From Selaginella tamariscina (Eukaryota > Streptophyta > Lycopodiopsida > Selaginellales > Selaginellaceae): a DNA stretch of 64,000 bases. Location: positions 62,001 through 126,000 of the forward strand of contig PUQB01000523.1 in the NCBI GenBank assembly GCA_003024785.1, given 5' to 3'. Both the position numbers and the translations under genes were made by a program. This document shows positions 33,401-43,515 of the stretch, one piece after another. Numbering within the stretch: the stretch's first letter is position 1; every line of letters begins with the position of its first letter. A model generated the notes under the pieces. That model worked only from the letters and a program-made list of their open reading frames with translations, searched no databases and was not told the origin of the DNA.

Positions 33401-34994
33401 ACCAAGCCCGGGCGATCCTGCATTTGACTGTCAAAGGCAAGTGTTGTTGGGTCCTGATCGTTTCCGGCTTGCGGCACTGCAGGTTCATCAGGCTCCAGCA
33501 AATTCAACACTCCTACAGGACGTCCGTTCGCAGTTGGCTACAGACGACTTGGCAAAGAATGTGTTCTCACACATTCATCCTGACGTTGCAAGTTCCTCTT
33601 CCTCCAGTTCCCGTCCAGACTACAACCTGTTCACCATACAGGATGGACTCCTGTACCGGGAAGGTCTCCTGTACGTTCCTGTTGGTATTTCCAGGACTCG
33701 TGTGGTACAGGATTGTCATGATACCCCGGCTACAGGACATTTTGGTGTGGCCAAGACAGTGGAGTTGGTGACTCGCAACTATTGGTGGCCTGGGTTGCGA
33801 GGTTTTGTGGAGAGGTTTGTACGGAGTTGTGACACTTGTAGCAGGTCGAAGATGCCTCATCATGCACCCTCTGGTCTTCTTCGTCCTCTTCCTGTTCCGT
33901 CTGCTCCTTGGAGATCCATTTCTATGGATTTCCTCACAGATCTTCCTCCTTCTCGTGGATTTGATGCAGTTCTTGTGGTGGTTGACCGTTTCACCAAGCA
34001 GGCTCATTTCCTACCCTGCAACAAGACAGCTACAGGTCAGACAACTGCCGAGTTGGTGATCCGCGAGGTGTTCCGACATCATGGTCTTCCTGAGAGCATT
34101 GTTTCCGATCGAGGTCCACAATTCATGTCCAAGTTTTGGCGAGAGCTTCTTCGGAGTCTACAGGTCAAAGCGGATCTTTCTTCAGGATATCACCCACAAA
34201 CCGATGGGCAGTCCGAACGCACAATTCAGACCTTAGAACAGTATCTTCGTTGCTTCATCAGTTACCAGCAGGACAACTGGTTGGACCTCCTTCCAATGGC
34301 GGAGTTTGCCTACAACAACTCCATCCACGCATCTACAGGACAGACACCTTTCTTTGCTCTTACAGGCCACCATCCACGTTTTGACTTTGCTCCTCCCGCT
34401 TCTCCTTCTTCCGCTCCTGCAGTACAGGATCGTCTTCAGCATCTTCGGCAGGTACAGGATGATCTCCAGGTTCATCTTCAACAGGCACAGGAACGATACA
34501 AGCATCATGCTGATGCTCACCGTCAGCCGGCACCTGCATACAAGATTGGTGATCTCGTGTGGCTTCTTCGTCGACACATTCGCACCAACAGGCCTTCTTC
34601 TAAGTTGGATTTTCAACGATTGGGCCCTTATAGGATCGTGGCGGAGGTAAATCCTGTAGCTTTCCGACTCGAGTTACCATCCACGGTGAAACTTCATCCT
34701 GTGTTTCACACCTCTTTGTTGGAGCCGTATCATCCTTCTTCTCTTCCCGGTCGTGTTTCTTCTCCTCCCCCTCCTGTGGTCATTGACACTGAACCTGAGT
34801 ACGAAGTGCAGCCATCCTTGACTCGTCTTCATCGTCACCAACTCCAATACTTGGTGGATTGGAAAGGGTACCTGCCTACTGATCGCACTTGGGAACCTGC
34901 ATCCAACTTACTCCATGCTTCTTCCAAGGTTGCTGCCTTCCATCGGCATTATCCTGCTAAACCAGGTCCCAAGACTCGTGGAACTCGTCTTTAG
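33195..34994 (+). CDS. Element A integrase and chromodomain
   Basis: The 599-codon frame becomes real at about residue 30 (RRQARWAEF). The zinc domain has His175, His182, Cys212 and Cys215. The catalytic core has Asp245 ([10 protein letters not shown]), Asp305 (IVSDRGPQF) and Glu341 (TDGQSERTI), with 59 and 35 residues between, a canonical D,D35E. A GPY/F-type module ([33 protein letters not shown]) follows, then a chromodomain near 535-590 ([36 protein letters not shown]) and the tail [15 protein letters not shown]. It ends at TAG 12 bp before the 3' LTR. This is the longest uninterrupted coding frame of the window. Confidence 0.95.
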   Translation: MAAFPGRCCTSCTSSYGSQEPGVLSNGSVLSRRQARWAEFLSRFDFVIVYRPGFRNGKADALSRRSYLAPSPGDPAFDCQRQVLLGPDRFRLAALQVHQAPANSTLLQDVRSQLATDDLAKNVFSHIHPDVASSSSSSSRPDYNLFTIQDGLLYREGLLYVPVGISRTRVVQDCHDTPATGHFGVAKTVELVTRNYWWPGLRGFVERFVRSCDTCSRSKMPHHAPSGLLRPLPVPSAPWRSISMDFLTDLPPSRGFDAVLVVVDRFTKQAHFLPCNKTATGQTTAELVIREVFRHHGLPESIVSDRGPQFMSKFWRELLRSLQVKADLSSGYHPQTDGQSERTIQTLEQYLRCFISYQQDNWLDLLPMAEFAYNNSIHASTGQTPFFALTGHHPRFDFAPPASPSSAPAVQDRLQHLRQVQDDLQVHLQQAQERYKHHADAHRQPAPAYKIGDLVWLLRRHIRTNRPSSKLDFQRLGPYRIVAEVNPVAFRLELPSTVKLHPVFHTSLLEPYHPSSLPGRVSSPPPPVVIDTEPEYEVQPSLTRLHRHQLQYLVDWKGYLPTDRTWEPASNLLHASSKVAAFHRHYPAKPGPKTRGTRL

Positions 34995-35005
34995 GGAGGA
35001 GGTGC

Positions 35006-35587
35006 TGTCACGACCCGATACAGAATACAGGATTCCGGATACAGGACATGGGTTGCAGGACTTTCCTACAGGATTCCGGATACAGGATATGGGTTGCAGG
35101 TTTCCTACAGGATATTCCTACCAGGATTCCGGACACAGGATTCGGTTGCAGGATATTCCTACAGGATATGCCACAGGATATGCCTAGAGGATAAGGGACA
35201 TGTGGACTCATCTTAGCCTCTGCATGCATGCAATCACTTTTAGCACTCATGCCTAGATTAGCTCTTGGAGTTGTGAGCATAAAAGCTCCGACCTAATTGT
35301 TGTACAATCAGTTACTATCAACACCAGTCTTACTACGATCAATCTGTCTTGTCTTGTTTCTGTCCTGCTCCTGTCTTGTCCTGCTTCGATCCTGTCCTTT
35401 CCTATCTGTTCCTGATCCTGTCCTGCGCTTTCCTGTCTTGCTCCCGGATCCTATCCTGATCCTGTCTTGCTCTAGATCCGTCCTGTTCCTATTTCTAGTT
35501 CCTGTCCTGCTCTCGGTCCTGTTCCTGAGTCAAGCCTTCCTGTCTTGGAATCCTGTTCTCTTCCTGTTCCTGGATCGTGGCTTGACA
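35006..35587 (+). repeat. Element A 3' LTR
   Basis: Same ends as the 5' LTR, TGTCACGACCCG and GTGGCTTGACA, preceded by the polypurine tract and followed by GAGGC. It keeps the CAGTTACTATCAA transcript-start word at about 35309-35321. Confidence 0.93.
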
Positions 35588-35975
35588 GAGGCAAAGAGTA
35601 AGACAAGAACAAGACAAGAACAAGGAACAAGAATAATCGTAGAATGACTGGTGTTGATAGTAACTCATTGTACAACAATTAGGTCGGAGCTTTTATGCTC
35701 ACAACTCCAAGCTAATCTAGTCATGAGTCTAATCTAATCATGAGCTAAGAATAGTGTCCCTTATCCTCTAGGCATATCCTGTAGCATATCCTCTAGGCAT
35801 ATCCTGTAGCATATCCTATAGGCATATCCTATAGGAATATCCTATAGGTATATCCTGTAGGAATATCCTGTAGGCATATCCTGTAACCCGTATCCTGTAT
35901 CCGAAATCCTGCATCCTGTATCCTGTATCCGGAATCCTGTATTCTGCATCCTGTATCCTGTATCGGGTTGTGACA

Positions 35976-36560
35976 GCACCTCCTCCTAAGGATGAGTTCC
36001 ATGAGTCTTAGAACCTGGTTTAGCAGGATAATGCCGATGGAAGGTAGCAACTTTGGAAGAAGCATGGAGTAAGTTGGATGCAAGTTCCAAGTGCGATCGG
36101 TAGGCAAATAACCTTTCCAATCCACCAAGTATTGAAGTTGGCGGCGATGAAGACGAGAATCAAGGATGGCTGCAACTTCGTACTCAGGTTCACCAGTAAT
36201 GACCACAGGAGGGGGAGGAGAAGAAACACGACCAGGAAGAGAAGAAGGATGATACGGCTCCAACAAGGTGTGAAACACATGATGAAGTTTCACCGTGGAT
36301 GGTAACTCGAGTCGAAAAGCTACAGGATTTACCTCCGCCACGATCCTGTAAGGGCCCAATCGTTGAAAATCCAACTTAAAAGAAGGCCTGTTGGTGCGAA
36401 TGTGTCGACGAAGAAGCCACACGAGATCACCAATCTTGTATGCAGGTGCCGGCTGACGGTGAGCATCAGCATGATGCTTGTACCGTTCCTGTGCCTGCTG
36501 AAGGTGAACTTGGAGATCATCCTGTACCTGCCGAAGATGCTGAAGACGATCTTATACTAC
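35976..36560 (-). pseudogene. Element B integrase C-terminus and chromodomain
   Basis: On the minus strand this reads [24 protein letters not shown] sequence, [37 protein letters not shown] and then [35 protein letters not shown]: the GPY/F module and a chromodomain. A frame change after DRTW garbles the last residues. All upstream integrase, RNase H and RT sequence is missing; the join to the linker repeat lies at about 36560-36600. Confidence 0.85.
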
Positions 36561-36599
36561 AGGAGCGGAAGAAGGAGAAGAAGAGAAGTAACCTGTAGT

Positions 36600-37530
36600 G
36601 CTGATGAACTGACAGGAGGTGAATCAGGAGTGGAAAGAACTTGCGGATGTGCTGAGGAACTGACATAAGGTGAATCCTGTTAAGGAGTATCTTCAACACT
36701 AATATAGGATTGGAAGAACTGTACAGGAAATCATGAACTGAGGAGAGCCTGAAAATGTGCTGACGAACTGACAGAAGGTGGATCCTGTCGAGGAGGAACT
36801 TTCAAAAACCGCAAACTAAGGAGAGCCTGAGAATGTGTTGACAAACTGACAGGAGGTGAATCTTGTCGAGGAGAAACCTTCGGAAACCGCGAACTGAGGA
36901 AAGCCTGAGAATGTACTGAGGAACTAACAGGAGGTGGATCCTATCGAGGAGGAACCTTCGAAAACTGTGAACTGAGGAAAGTCTGAGAATGTGCTGAGGA
37001 ACTGACAGGAAGTGGATCCTGTCGAAGAGGAACCTTTGGAAACCGTGAACTGAGGAGAGCCTGAGAATGTGCTGAGGAACTGACAGGAGTGGATCCTGTC
37101 GAGGAGGAACTTTCGAAACTGCAAACTGAGAAAAGTCTGAGAATGTGCTAAGGAACTGACAGGAAGTGGATCCTGTCGAGGAGAAACCTTCAGAAACCGC
37201 GAACTGAGGAAAGCCTGAGAATGTATTGAGGAACTAATAGGAGGTGGATCCTGTCGAGGAGAAACCTTCGGAAACTGCGAACTGAGGAAAGCCTGAGAAT
37301 GTACTGAGGAACTAACAGGAGGTGGATCCTGTCGAGGAGGAACCTTCGAAAACTGTGAACTGAGGAAAGTCTGAGAATGTGCTAAGGAATTGACAGGAAG
37401 TGGATCCTGTCGAGGAGGAACCTTTGGAAACCGTGAACTGAGGAGAGCCTATGCTGAGGAACTGACATGAGGTATTTCCTGTCGAGGAGGAATCTTCAAA
37501 CTTTGATATAGGAAATGCATGGTCAATCCT
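36600..37530 (-). repeat. 78-bp minisatellite expanded from the protease-RT linker of element B
   Basis: About ten to eleven imperfect copies of a 78-bp unit follow each other; successive CTGACAGGAGGTGGATCCTG-type starts stand near 36768, 36846, 36924, 37002, 37079, 37157, 37235, 37313, 37391 and 37461. Being 26 codons long, the unit keeps frame. In element A the homologous linker (about 31540-31720) has only two or three copies. Confidence 0.9.
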
Positions 37531-37552
37531 GAAGCTTGTACTGCCTCAAACA

Positions 37553-37965
37553 CTAAGGTCGTATCCTGCACGCAGGTACAAGATTGATCCTGGCTGCCGG
37601 AGAGGAAAACGTGAGCGTCCTAGACCTCCAGTCGATCTGAGGATTTGCAACCACGAACCATGGCATGCCCAAAACGATGGGAGTCGACCTAGTCTTGATC
37701 AAGTTGAAGGAAATTGAACAGTTGAATGCACCATGACTGCAAGAAGAGAGGTGTGGTAACGTGGGTAACTGCGCCAGAAGCAATCAAACGACCATCGGCA
37801 CCTCTACAGGAATTGCACGTTTTAACTTCACCACCGAAATGCCATGCTGAGCTGCAAAAGTGTCATCCATGAAACATGCATTTGCACCAGTGTCTAACAG
37901 GGCAAATTCCTTGAGCTCTCGGTCGTTGAAGTGAATGTGTATAGGAAACTTAAGTGTTGATATGG
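37553..37965 (-). pseudogene. Element B protease
   Basis: Two minus-strand frames give [15 protein letters not shown] (active-site DTG at about 37888-37896) and [19 protein letters not shown], the two hallmark blocks of the retroelement protease, nearly identical to those of element A. They meet at a frame change at about 37783. Confidence 0.85.
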
Positions 37966-38974
37966 TATGAGCAACACCAATGGAGCCTGCACCGTCATCC
38001 AACTTCGCAGCTCCGAGATGAAGTGGACATTGAACTTTAGCTTCAACTTCACACATCTTGAACTTCCTAGCTTTAACATGACATTCTGCCACCTTGTGTC
38101 CTGCTTCACCACAATATAAACATAGGTTCTCACCCCGACGACGTTGCTTCTCAGCAGTTGAAAGTGGGCCACGCTTGGATTTGTTAACCTCCATAGGAAC
38201 TGCTCTAGAAGGTGTCACAGAACATGTGCCACAGCTGCAGGATTGGCTTGCAGGAACTGCTGACGGGATTTTTCTCGACGACGCTCGAACAAACGATTGT
38301 CGCAGCGAACGGCTTGTTGCATGACCTCCGTTAATGTTTGAGCATCCGGTAACGTAAGGAGAAGGCCTTCACGTCATCCCTCAACCCCAAACGGAAGTGT
38401 TCGATCAATGCAGTCTCGTCCCATGGAATGTTCGTGCAAAGTTGCTGAAATGCGGATGCATAAACAGAGAAACTGGTCGGGATCCTTGTGTGAGCTTCCG
38501 TAACTTCGTGCATGTAGAACGGTATTATCAGGATCTCCAAAACAGGCTTCAAAGGCAACCACAAATCCTTTAAAGTCATCCATCAATGGGTTTCACGCTC
38601 CAGTAAAGGAGCAACCCAAGCCCGAGGAGATCCAACCAGTAAGGATGCCAAAAGGCCAACCTTTTATGCATCAGTCGAGTAGCGGCGTGGTTGCATGCGG
38701 ATCAAGAGCCGAATCTGATTCAGGAAACCTTGAAAATCGGCACGATTACCACTGAACTTTTCTGGCATGCTGATCTTTGGTTCTGAAGAAAGTTCGATAG
38801 AGAGGAAACCATTGATGCTAGAGAGAGAGCCTGCACAGCAGTTTTGGAGGATGCATCAGCAGCTGCATGCACCGCGTTGGTGGAACCTTGCAGATCCGTG
38901 ACCACTTGCCGCAAAGTGGCCAGCTCGTGAAGCAACATTTGGTGCTCGCGTTGAAAGTGCTCAAAATCGGCCAT
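37966..38974 (-). pseudogene. Element B gag with zinc knuckle
   Basis: ATG at 38974 begins MADFEHFQREHQMLLHELAT, preserving the two bases lost in A. Further frames give FSVYASAFQQLCTNIPWDET, LIEHFRLGLRDDVKAF and the knuckle NLCLYCGEAGHKVAECHVKA. Breaks at about 38750, 38590, 38380 and 38230 interrupt the frame. Apart from these it is the same gag as in A, so B keeps the RNA-packaging part while lacking the enzymes. Confidence 0.85.
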
Positions 38975-39059
38975 GATCGATGAAAAGAAAAAACAAAAGA
39001 GGAAAACGAAGGAAGAAAACCAAGGAAAAAAAGTAACTAGGAATCGGAGAGCTATGGAG

Positions 39060-39072
39060 GAGTTACTATCAA
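39060..39072 (-). other. Element B self-primer binding site
   Basis: On the element's strand TTGATAGTAACTC starts two bases after the 5' LTR. It is perfectly complementary to GAGTTACTATCAA in the LTR (39353-39365 on the plus strand), as in element A. The last base pair is C-G here where A has G-C: both sides changed together. Confidence 0.7.
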
Positions 39073-39074
39073 AC

Positions 39075-39695
39075 TATCAAGCCACGATCCAGGAACCAGG
39101 AAGCGAGTAGGATTTCAAGAACAGGAAGGCTTGACTCAGGAACAGGACCGAGAGCATTGACAAGAACTAGAAACAGGAACAGACGGATCCAGGAGCAGGA
39201 CAGGATCAGGATAGAATCCGGGAGCAAGACAGGAAAGCGCAGGACCGGATCCAGGAACTAGACAGGATCCGGGAGCAAGACAGGAGCAGGAGGCAAAGAG
39301 TAAACAAGAACAAACAAGAACAAGGAACAAGAATAATCGTGAATGACTGGTGTTGATAGTAACTCTGTACAACAATTAGGTCGGAGCTTTTATGCTCACA
39401 ACTCCAAGCTAATCTAGTCATGAGTCTAATCTAGTCATGAGCTAAGAATAGTGTCCCTTATCCTCTAGGCATATCCTGTAGCATATCCTCTAGGCATATC
39501 CTGTAGCATATCCTCTAGGCATATCCTGTAGCATATCCTATAGGCATATCCTATAGGAATATCCTATAGGTATATCCTGTAGGAATATCCTACAGGCATA
39601 TCCTGTAACCCGTATCTTATATCCGAAATCTTGCATCCTATATCCTGTATCCGGAATCCTGTATCCTGCTCATGTATCTGTATCGGGTTGTGACA
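39075..39695 (-). repeat. Element B 5' LTR (621 bp)
   Basis: On the plus strand it reads TATCAAGCCACGATCC (the G of TG is lost) to GGGTTGTGACA, matching the split left LTR, and is followed by GATAT. A TATA-like ATAAAAG (minus strand, about 39388-39395) precedes the predicted transcript start at about 39365. Confidence 0.88.
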
Positions 39696-40256
39696 GATAT
39701 TCACTAATAATAAATGTAAACTACTATGAATGTGGGACATACCTCTATTGTTTGGAAGTTGAGGTGGCATAATAGAGGGTTGTGCAAGCTTGTACCAATA
39801 GAAACAGAATGAACTCACTTATAAACTCAAGAACTCTCATTACATATATTTACCTTATTTATGTGGTGGAATTCCCTGTTGTTTTTTCATTGCTTAAGTG
39901 GGCTGGCACGAAGTCTTATTTTCAGAGTAAAGGATTTGGTGAGTTTTAAACTAACCATCCACCTACTCCTAAACCCTAACCCGGGGTTTAGAGCATGGGG
40001 TTAAATCAACTCTAGGGGTTTTTAATCATATCCGACACACCAAACACATCAATTAGGACGTTCAAAAACAAAGTGCTAAATTTGCCTAGAGTTTTTTGCA
40101 AGTACCTAACAACACCTAACCGAACCATCATAAGATATGCAAGTGCAATAAGCAAACATGTTCCTCAACACCTAGGGGTCATCAACATACTTTGGTAGGT
40201 AACAATAGTCAATTTTCAAAGTAAAGAACATTTATAGTAAAAACTATGATAAATAA

Positions 40257-43225
40257 ATTATTAATGTGGCCATGAAAATTTACAATATTAGGCCGACTAG
40301 GTTTATTGAGTTAGTTTTTGAGAACTTGCCTATTCCACTTTTACATTTATTTTCACACTTTTTATGTTGGTCTAAAGATGGTCTTGAGCTAAAAGGTAAT
40401 CCACACAAAGATGCACTTGATCTAGCATGAGGTACAAATATCAAATGGTATGTTGTTCACTTCAAAAAACATCTTGTCCAAGGTTTGTGCAACTATTGAA
40501 CATAAGAAGGTGCTCTTTCTTAAGAAAGAGCAAGGAAAATTGATAAAGCAAAGAGGAGGGAACAAAAGCAAGTAGATGCAAAAAAGAAAAAAAAATTAAA
40601 AAGTTAGAGTGAGCTTTGAACTTAAAAGAACAAATCAATAAGCAACTAGAACTAACATTAGCTAAGCGATTTTGTGCAAGACTTCACAATTAAGATGCAT
40701 GCAAACAACATGATCATACATTAATCAAGTTAATCACATTCTTAGTGATAAGCTCTAGTTTGAAACAATGTGCAATAAGAACTTGTAAAGCATTGGTTCT
40801 ATGTAAACGAAGAAGTAAGCTTGGTGGTGCACATAATGATATAGAGATTACAAAGAGAGATCGTGCAAAAATCTATTCCCAATTAATGAAGCACCAACTA
40901 GCTTTAAAGAGTGGCTTTTATGAAGTAGTAATTATTTATGTATAAACTATATTTTACTTGTTTGACAATGAATAACAAAAACTTAAAGAACATTATTAAA
41001 ATTTATATATATATATATATATGTATATTATATTTATATAATCCTAATTAGTCTATTTATAAAATTAGCCATGTTTATAACTATGTCAACATTTAAAATT
41101 CATATGAATTTATTATGCCAACTTTGAACAATAAGATGATTTATAATACTAAACTAATAAAATTCAATAAACAAAGGTTAAATAATATCAAAATGCCTTG
41201 ATAATTTTATATAAAATATAACATTAACAATTGAATCAATCAGTGTTGTAATAAAATTATTTAAATGATACATTATATACATTTTAAACTTAGTGTCTAT
41301 GTATAATATATCCACCTTAATTCTAATTATTATTTCATATTAGAGATCATGCCTTTGAACATTTGATTCAATCATTCCACCAAATCATCATTTCATGAAA
41401 GTATAAAAAGGTTAATGAATATTCTTATTTAATACCTTTGCAATAAAAGCTATACTATTATTTAAGAATGTATGTTCTAGACAAGAGTGTTAAAATAACA
41501 TAATCAAATAAAAACAATTCATTAACATGACAACTACATAGTAAAAAATTTAATTTTATTATTCAATGAGTTAGATAATTAAAGACTATAATGATATATT
41601 AACTTTCTTAAGAAAATGTATAAAGGATCCCATCATATCAACCATGCAAGAGACATTAATAGACTTTAATACCTATATTATTATACCAAGTCTAGCAAGT
41701 CTCGAACAAATTTCAATATACTTGATCACATTGACAAAAATGCTCAATTAATAAAATGAATAATAAAGTTTATTTAATATGTATTGATGACTGATGACTT
41801 CGACAAGATGAGAGTTATGATATGTTACAAAAGGTGTGAAACATAAAAAAAAGTACAATTAATCGTAACTGATCATGTCCTCACAAAATACATCAAATCA
41901 TCTTGGAATTAGAATTAAATATGATACTATTAGAGTTTAGGCTTTAAAATGGAGAAAAGACTTTTAAATTCATGTTGTAAGTGCATTATTGTTTCTTATG
42001 TAACTTGTAATACTTAAGCGGTTTATAAAAAAGTATAACTATTAAACATTGTTCATCCTGACTAATGCATCATTTTTTATAAATTTTAGTTTTATATGAC
42101 TTACCAAGTTTTTACACTTTTATAAAAATATTATTGTAACATGATCACACTCTAATAGTGTTTCAATTTTATGCAAATAAACATGAAGACATTTAAAACC
42201 CTAAATACTAATAAATCATTTTTATTTAATGGTTAAATAATTTTCTTAAAATGGTTTAAGTGTTTGATAGTTTGCTTTAAATGGTTTAAGTGCCACTAAA
42301 TGTTGAATTAAAGATTAATTATATTTGTTGCATTAACACATTTTCAAGGTCAATAATTAAAGTTGTTAATAATTCTTTTAACTAATTAAATGTTTATTGA
42401 AACTTTCATATCCACAAGAAAAGTACTTGAGAGGAGTATTCAATTTAATATAATTAATGAACCATCTTAAATATAAATATTGCACATTACTAAAAAAACA
42501 TTACACCTTTTGAATCATATGTGGACAAGGAAACTTTTAAAATTATATGTAATTTCATTAAATTTACTTGTAAACCCTTATAAAAAAATACAATACCTTA
42601 AATAATGGTGTATGCAAACCAAACACACACTAATCAAATGTCAATTGCAAATAAACTTTCAAAACTAATTTAAAATGCAATCTAACTAATAAATTAATCT
42701 TGTAATAACCTTATTATACATATGTTAAACTAAATTGCTAAACCTTATTATTGTTAGATTATATGCAATTATTAAAAAACATTATCTAAATTCTCAACCT
42801 TATTAAACATCCTCAGACAAACATCTACAATTTTGTTAGATCTTTAATATTATTTTATTATATATCTTTCTTCAAACATATGGAAAACTCCTAAAATGCA
42901 CATTCATTTATTAATTAATAATGTGTTTCAACAATCTTTAGATCAATAAACCTTATTATTGTTGAATTATATGCAATTATTGAAAAAAAAATTATCTAAA
43001 TGCTTAAACATCCTTTCAAAATACATGTAATGTTATTTATATACATGCCCTTCCAAACATGTGGATAACTCTCAAAGTGCACATTCATCTACTAATTAAC
43101 AGTGATAATGACAATCACATCGAGATAATTTAACTAGTGGTAAAATATTATTTTCTAAAACATATTGAAAATTAATGGACAAAGTGTTAATCATAAGAAA
43201 GAAAAGCAAAAGACAAAGATGAAGA
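40257..43225. other. AT-rich spacer
   Basis: No supported gene. Short frames with some protein-like content occur at 40745-40945 but resemble no family I know. Confidence 0.6.
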
Positions 43226-43231
43226 AAAGAT

Positions 43232-43277
43232 TATGGCATGTCATATGTAATTGTGATTTTCCGGCAGCTGGTAAATT
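43232..43277 (+). repeat. Left terminal inverted repeat of the 5.9-kb DNA transposon
   Basis: Begins TATGGCATGTCATATG; pairs with 49082-49127 with four mismatches (positions 20, 34, 35 and 38). Confidence 0.92.
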
Positions 43278-43515
43278 GAAAACCTGTCACTTTCAACCAC
43301 ATGTGTCAAAAACACGTCATTTTCATAATTAATTTCTAAAAACATGTCATTTTCACTAATTTTTATGTTTGTTTAACATACAAAATTTATAATTTAAATC
43401 ATACATGGCATGCCCATGCATGGTCTTACAAACAGAATTTCTATATACTCTGTTCTATGGTTGAGGGCTTCCGAAGTTTGAGAAGATCCAGCTATGGTAG
43501 CATGATATAAAAACT

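Larger units (their letters stand above)
29358..35587 (+). mobile_element. Element A: sushi/Tf1-like chromovirus, structurally complete (6.2 kb)
   Basis: LTRs of 591 bp (29358-29948) and 582 bp (35006-35587) flank gag, protease, RT, RNase H, integrase and chromodomain in order. Perfect GAGGC duplications (29353-29357 and 35588-35592) show insertion into the left LTR of element B. The pol sequence (YDCPIDL before [19 protein letters not shown], the integrase core and a chromodomain followed by [11 protein letters not shown]) resembles the sushi/Tf1/Tcn1-type chromoviruses of vertebrates and fungi more than the tRNA-primed chromoviruses usual in seed plants. A purine tract (TAGGGAGGAGGTGC) precedes the 3' LTR. 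Several frame breaks, mostly homopolymer-type, interrupt coding. Confidence 0.93.
29129..39695 (-). mobile_element. Element B: non-autonomous chromovirus with gag, protease and chromodomain but no RT, RNase H or integrase core
   Basis: It is bounded by TG...CA and a perfect 5-bp duplication GATAT (29124-29128 and 39696-39700) inside the old solo LTR. Without the nested element A it is about 4.3 kb: left (3') LTR 29129-29357 plus 35593-35975, internal region 35976-39074, right (5') LTR 39075-39695. On the minus strand the internal region encodes gag with a zinc knuckle, protease, a 78-bp minisatellite, then the integrase tail and chromodomain. The part coding RT, RNase H and the integrase core is absent when compared with A. 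Mobility would need enzymes supplied in trans, for which A-like elements are the obvious donors. Confidence 0.88.
28093..40251 (-). mobile_element. Old inverted solo LTR of the TE1 family, split by elements B and A
   Basis: The reverse complement of the 11396-13203 LTR can be followed, worn but collinear, through 28093-29128 and again 39701-40251. The left end (TGTTAAGTTTTAATC) matches the inverted 3' end of that LTR and the right end (TAGTAAAAACTATGATA) its inverted 5' end. AATAA flanks both sides (28088-28092 and 40252-40256), a perfect 5-bp target duplication. Without the insertion it is about 1.59 kb. Its decay makes it the oldest layer of the nest. Confidence 0.85.

Noticed and set aside
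36600..37530. CRISPR-like array of regular repeats
   Set aside because: The unit is contiguous with no spacers and is homologous to a gag-pol linker; this is a plant transposon minisatellite.
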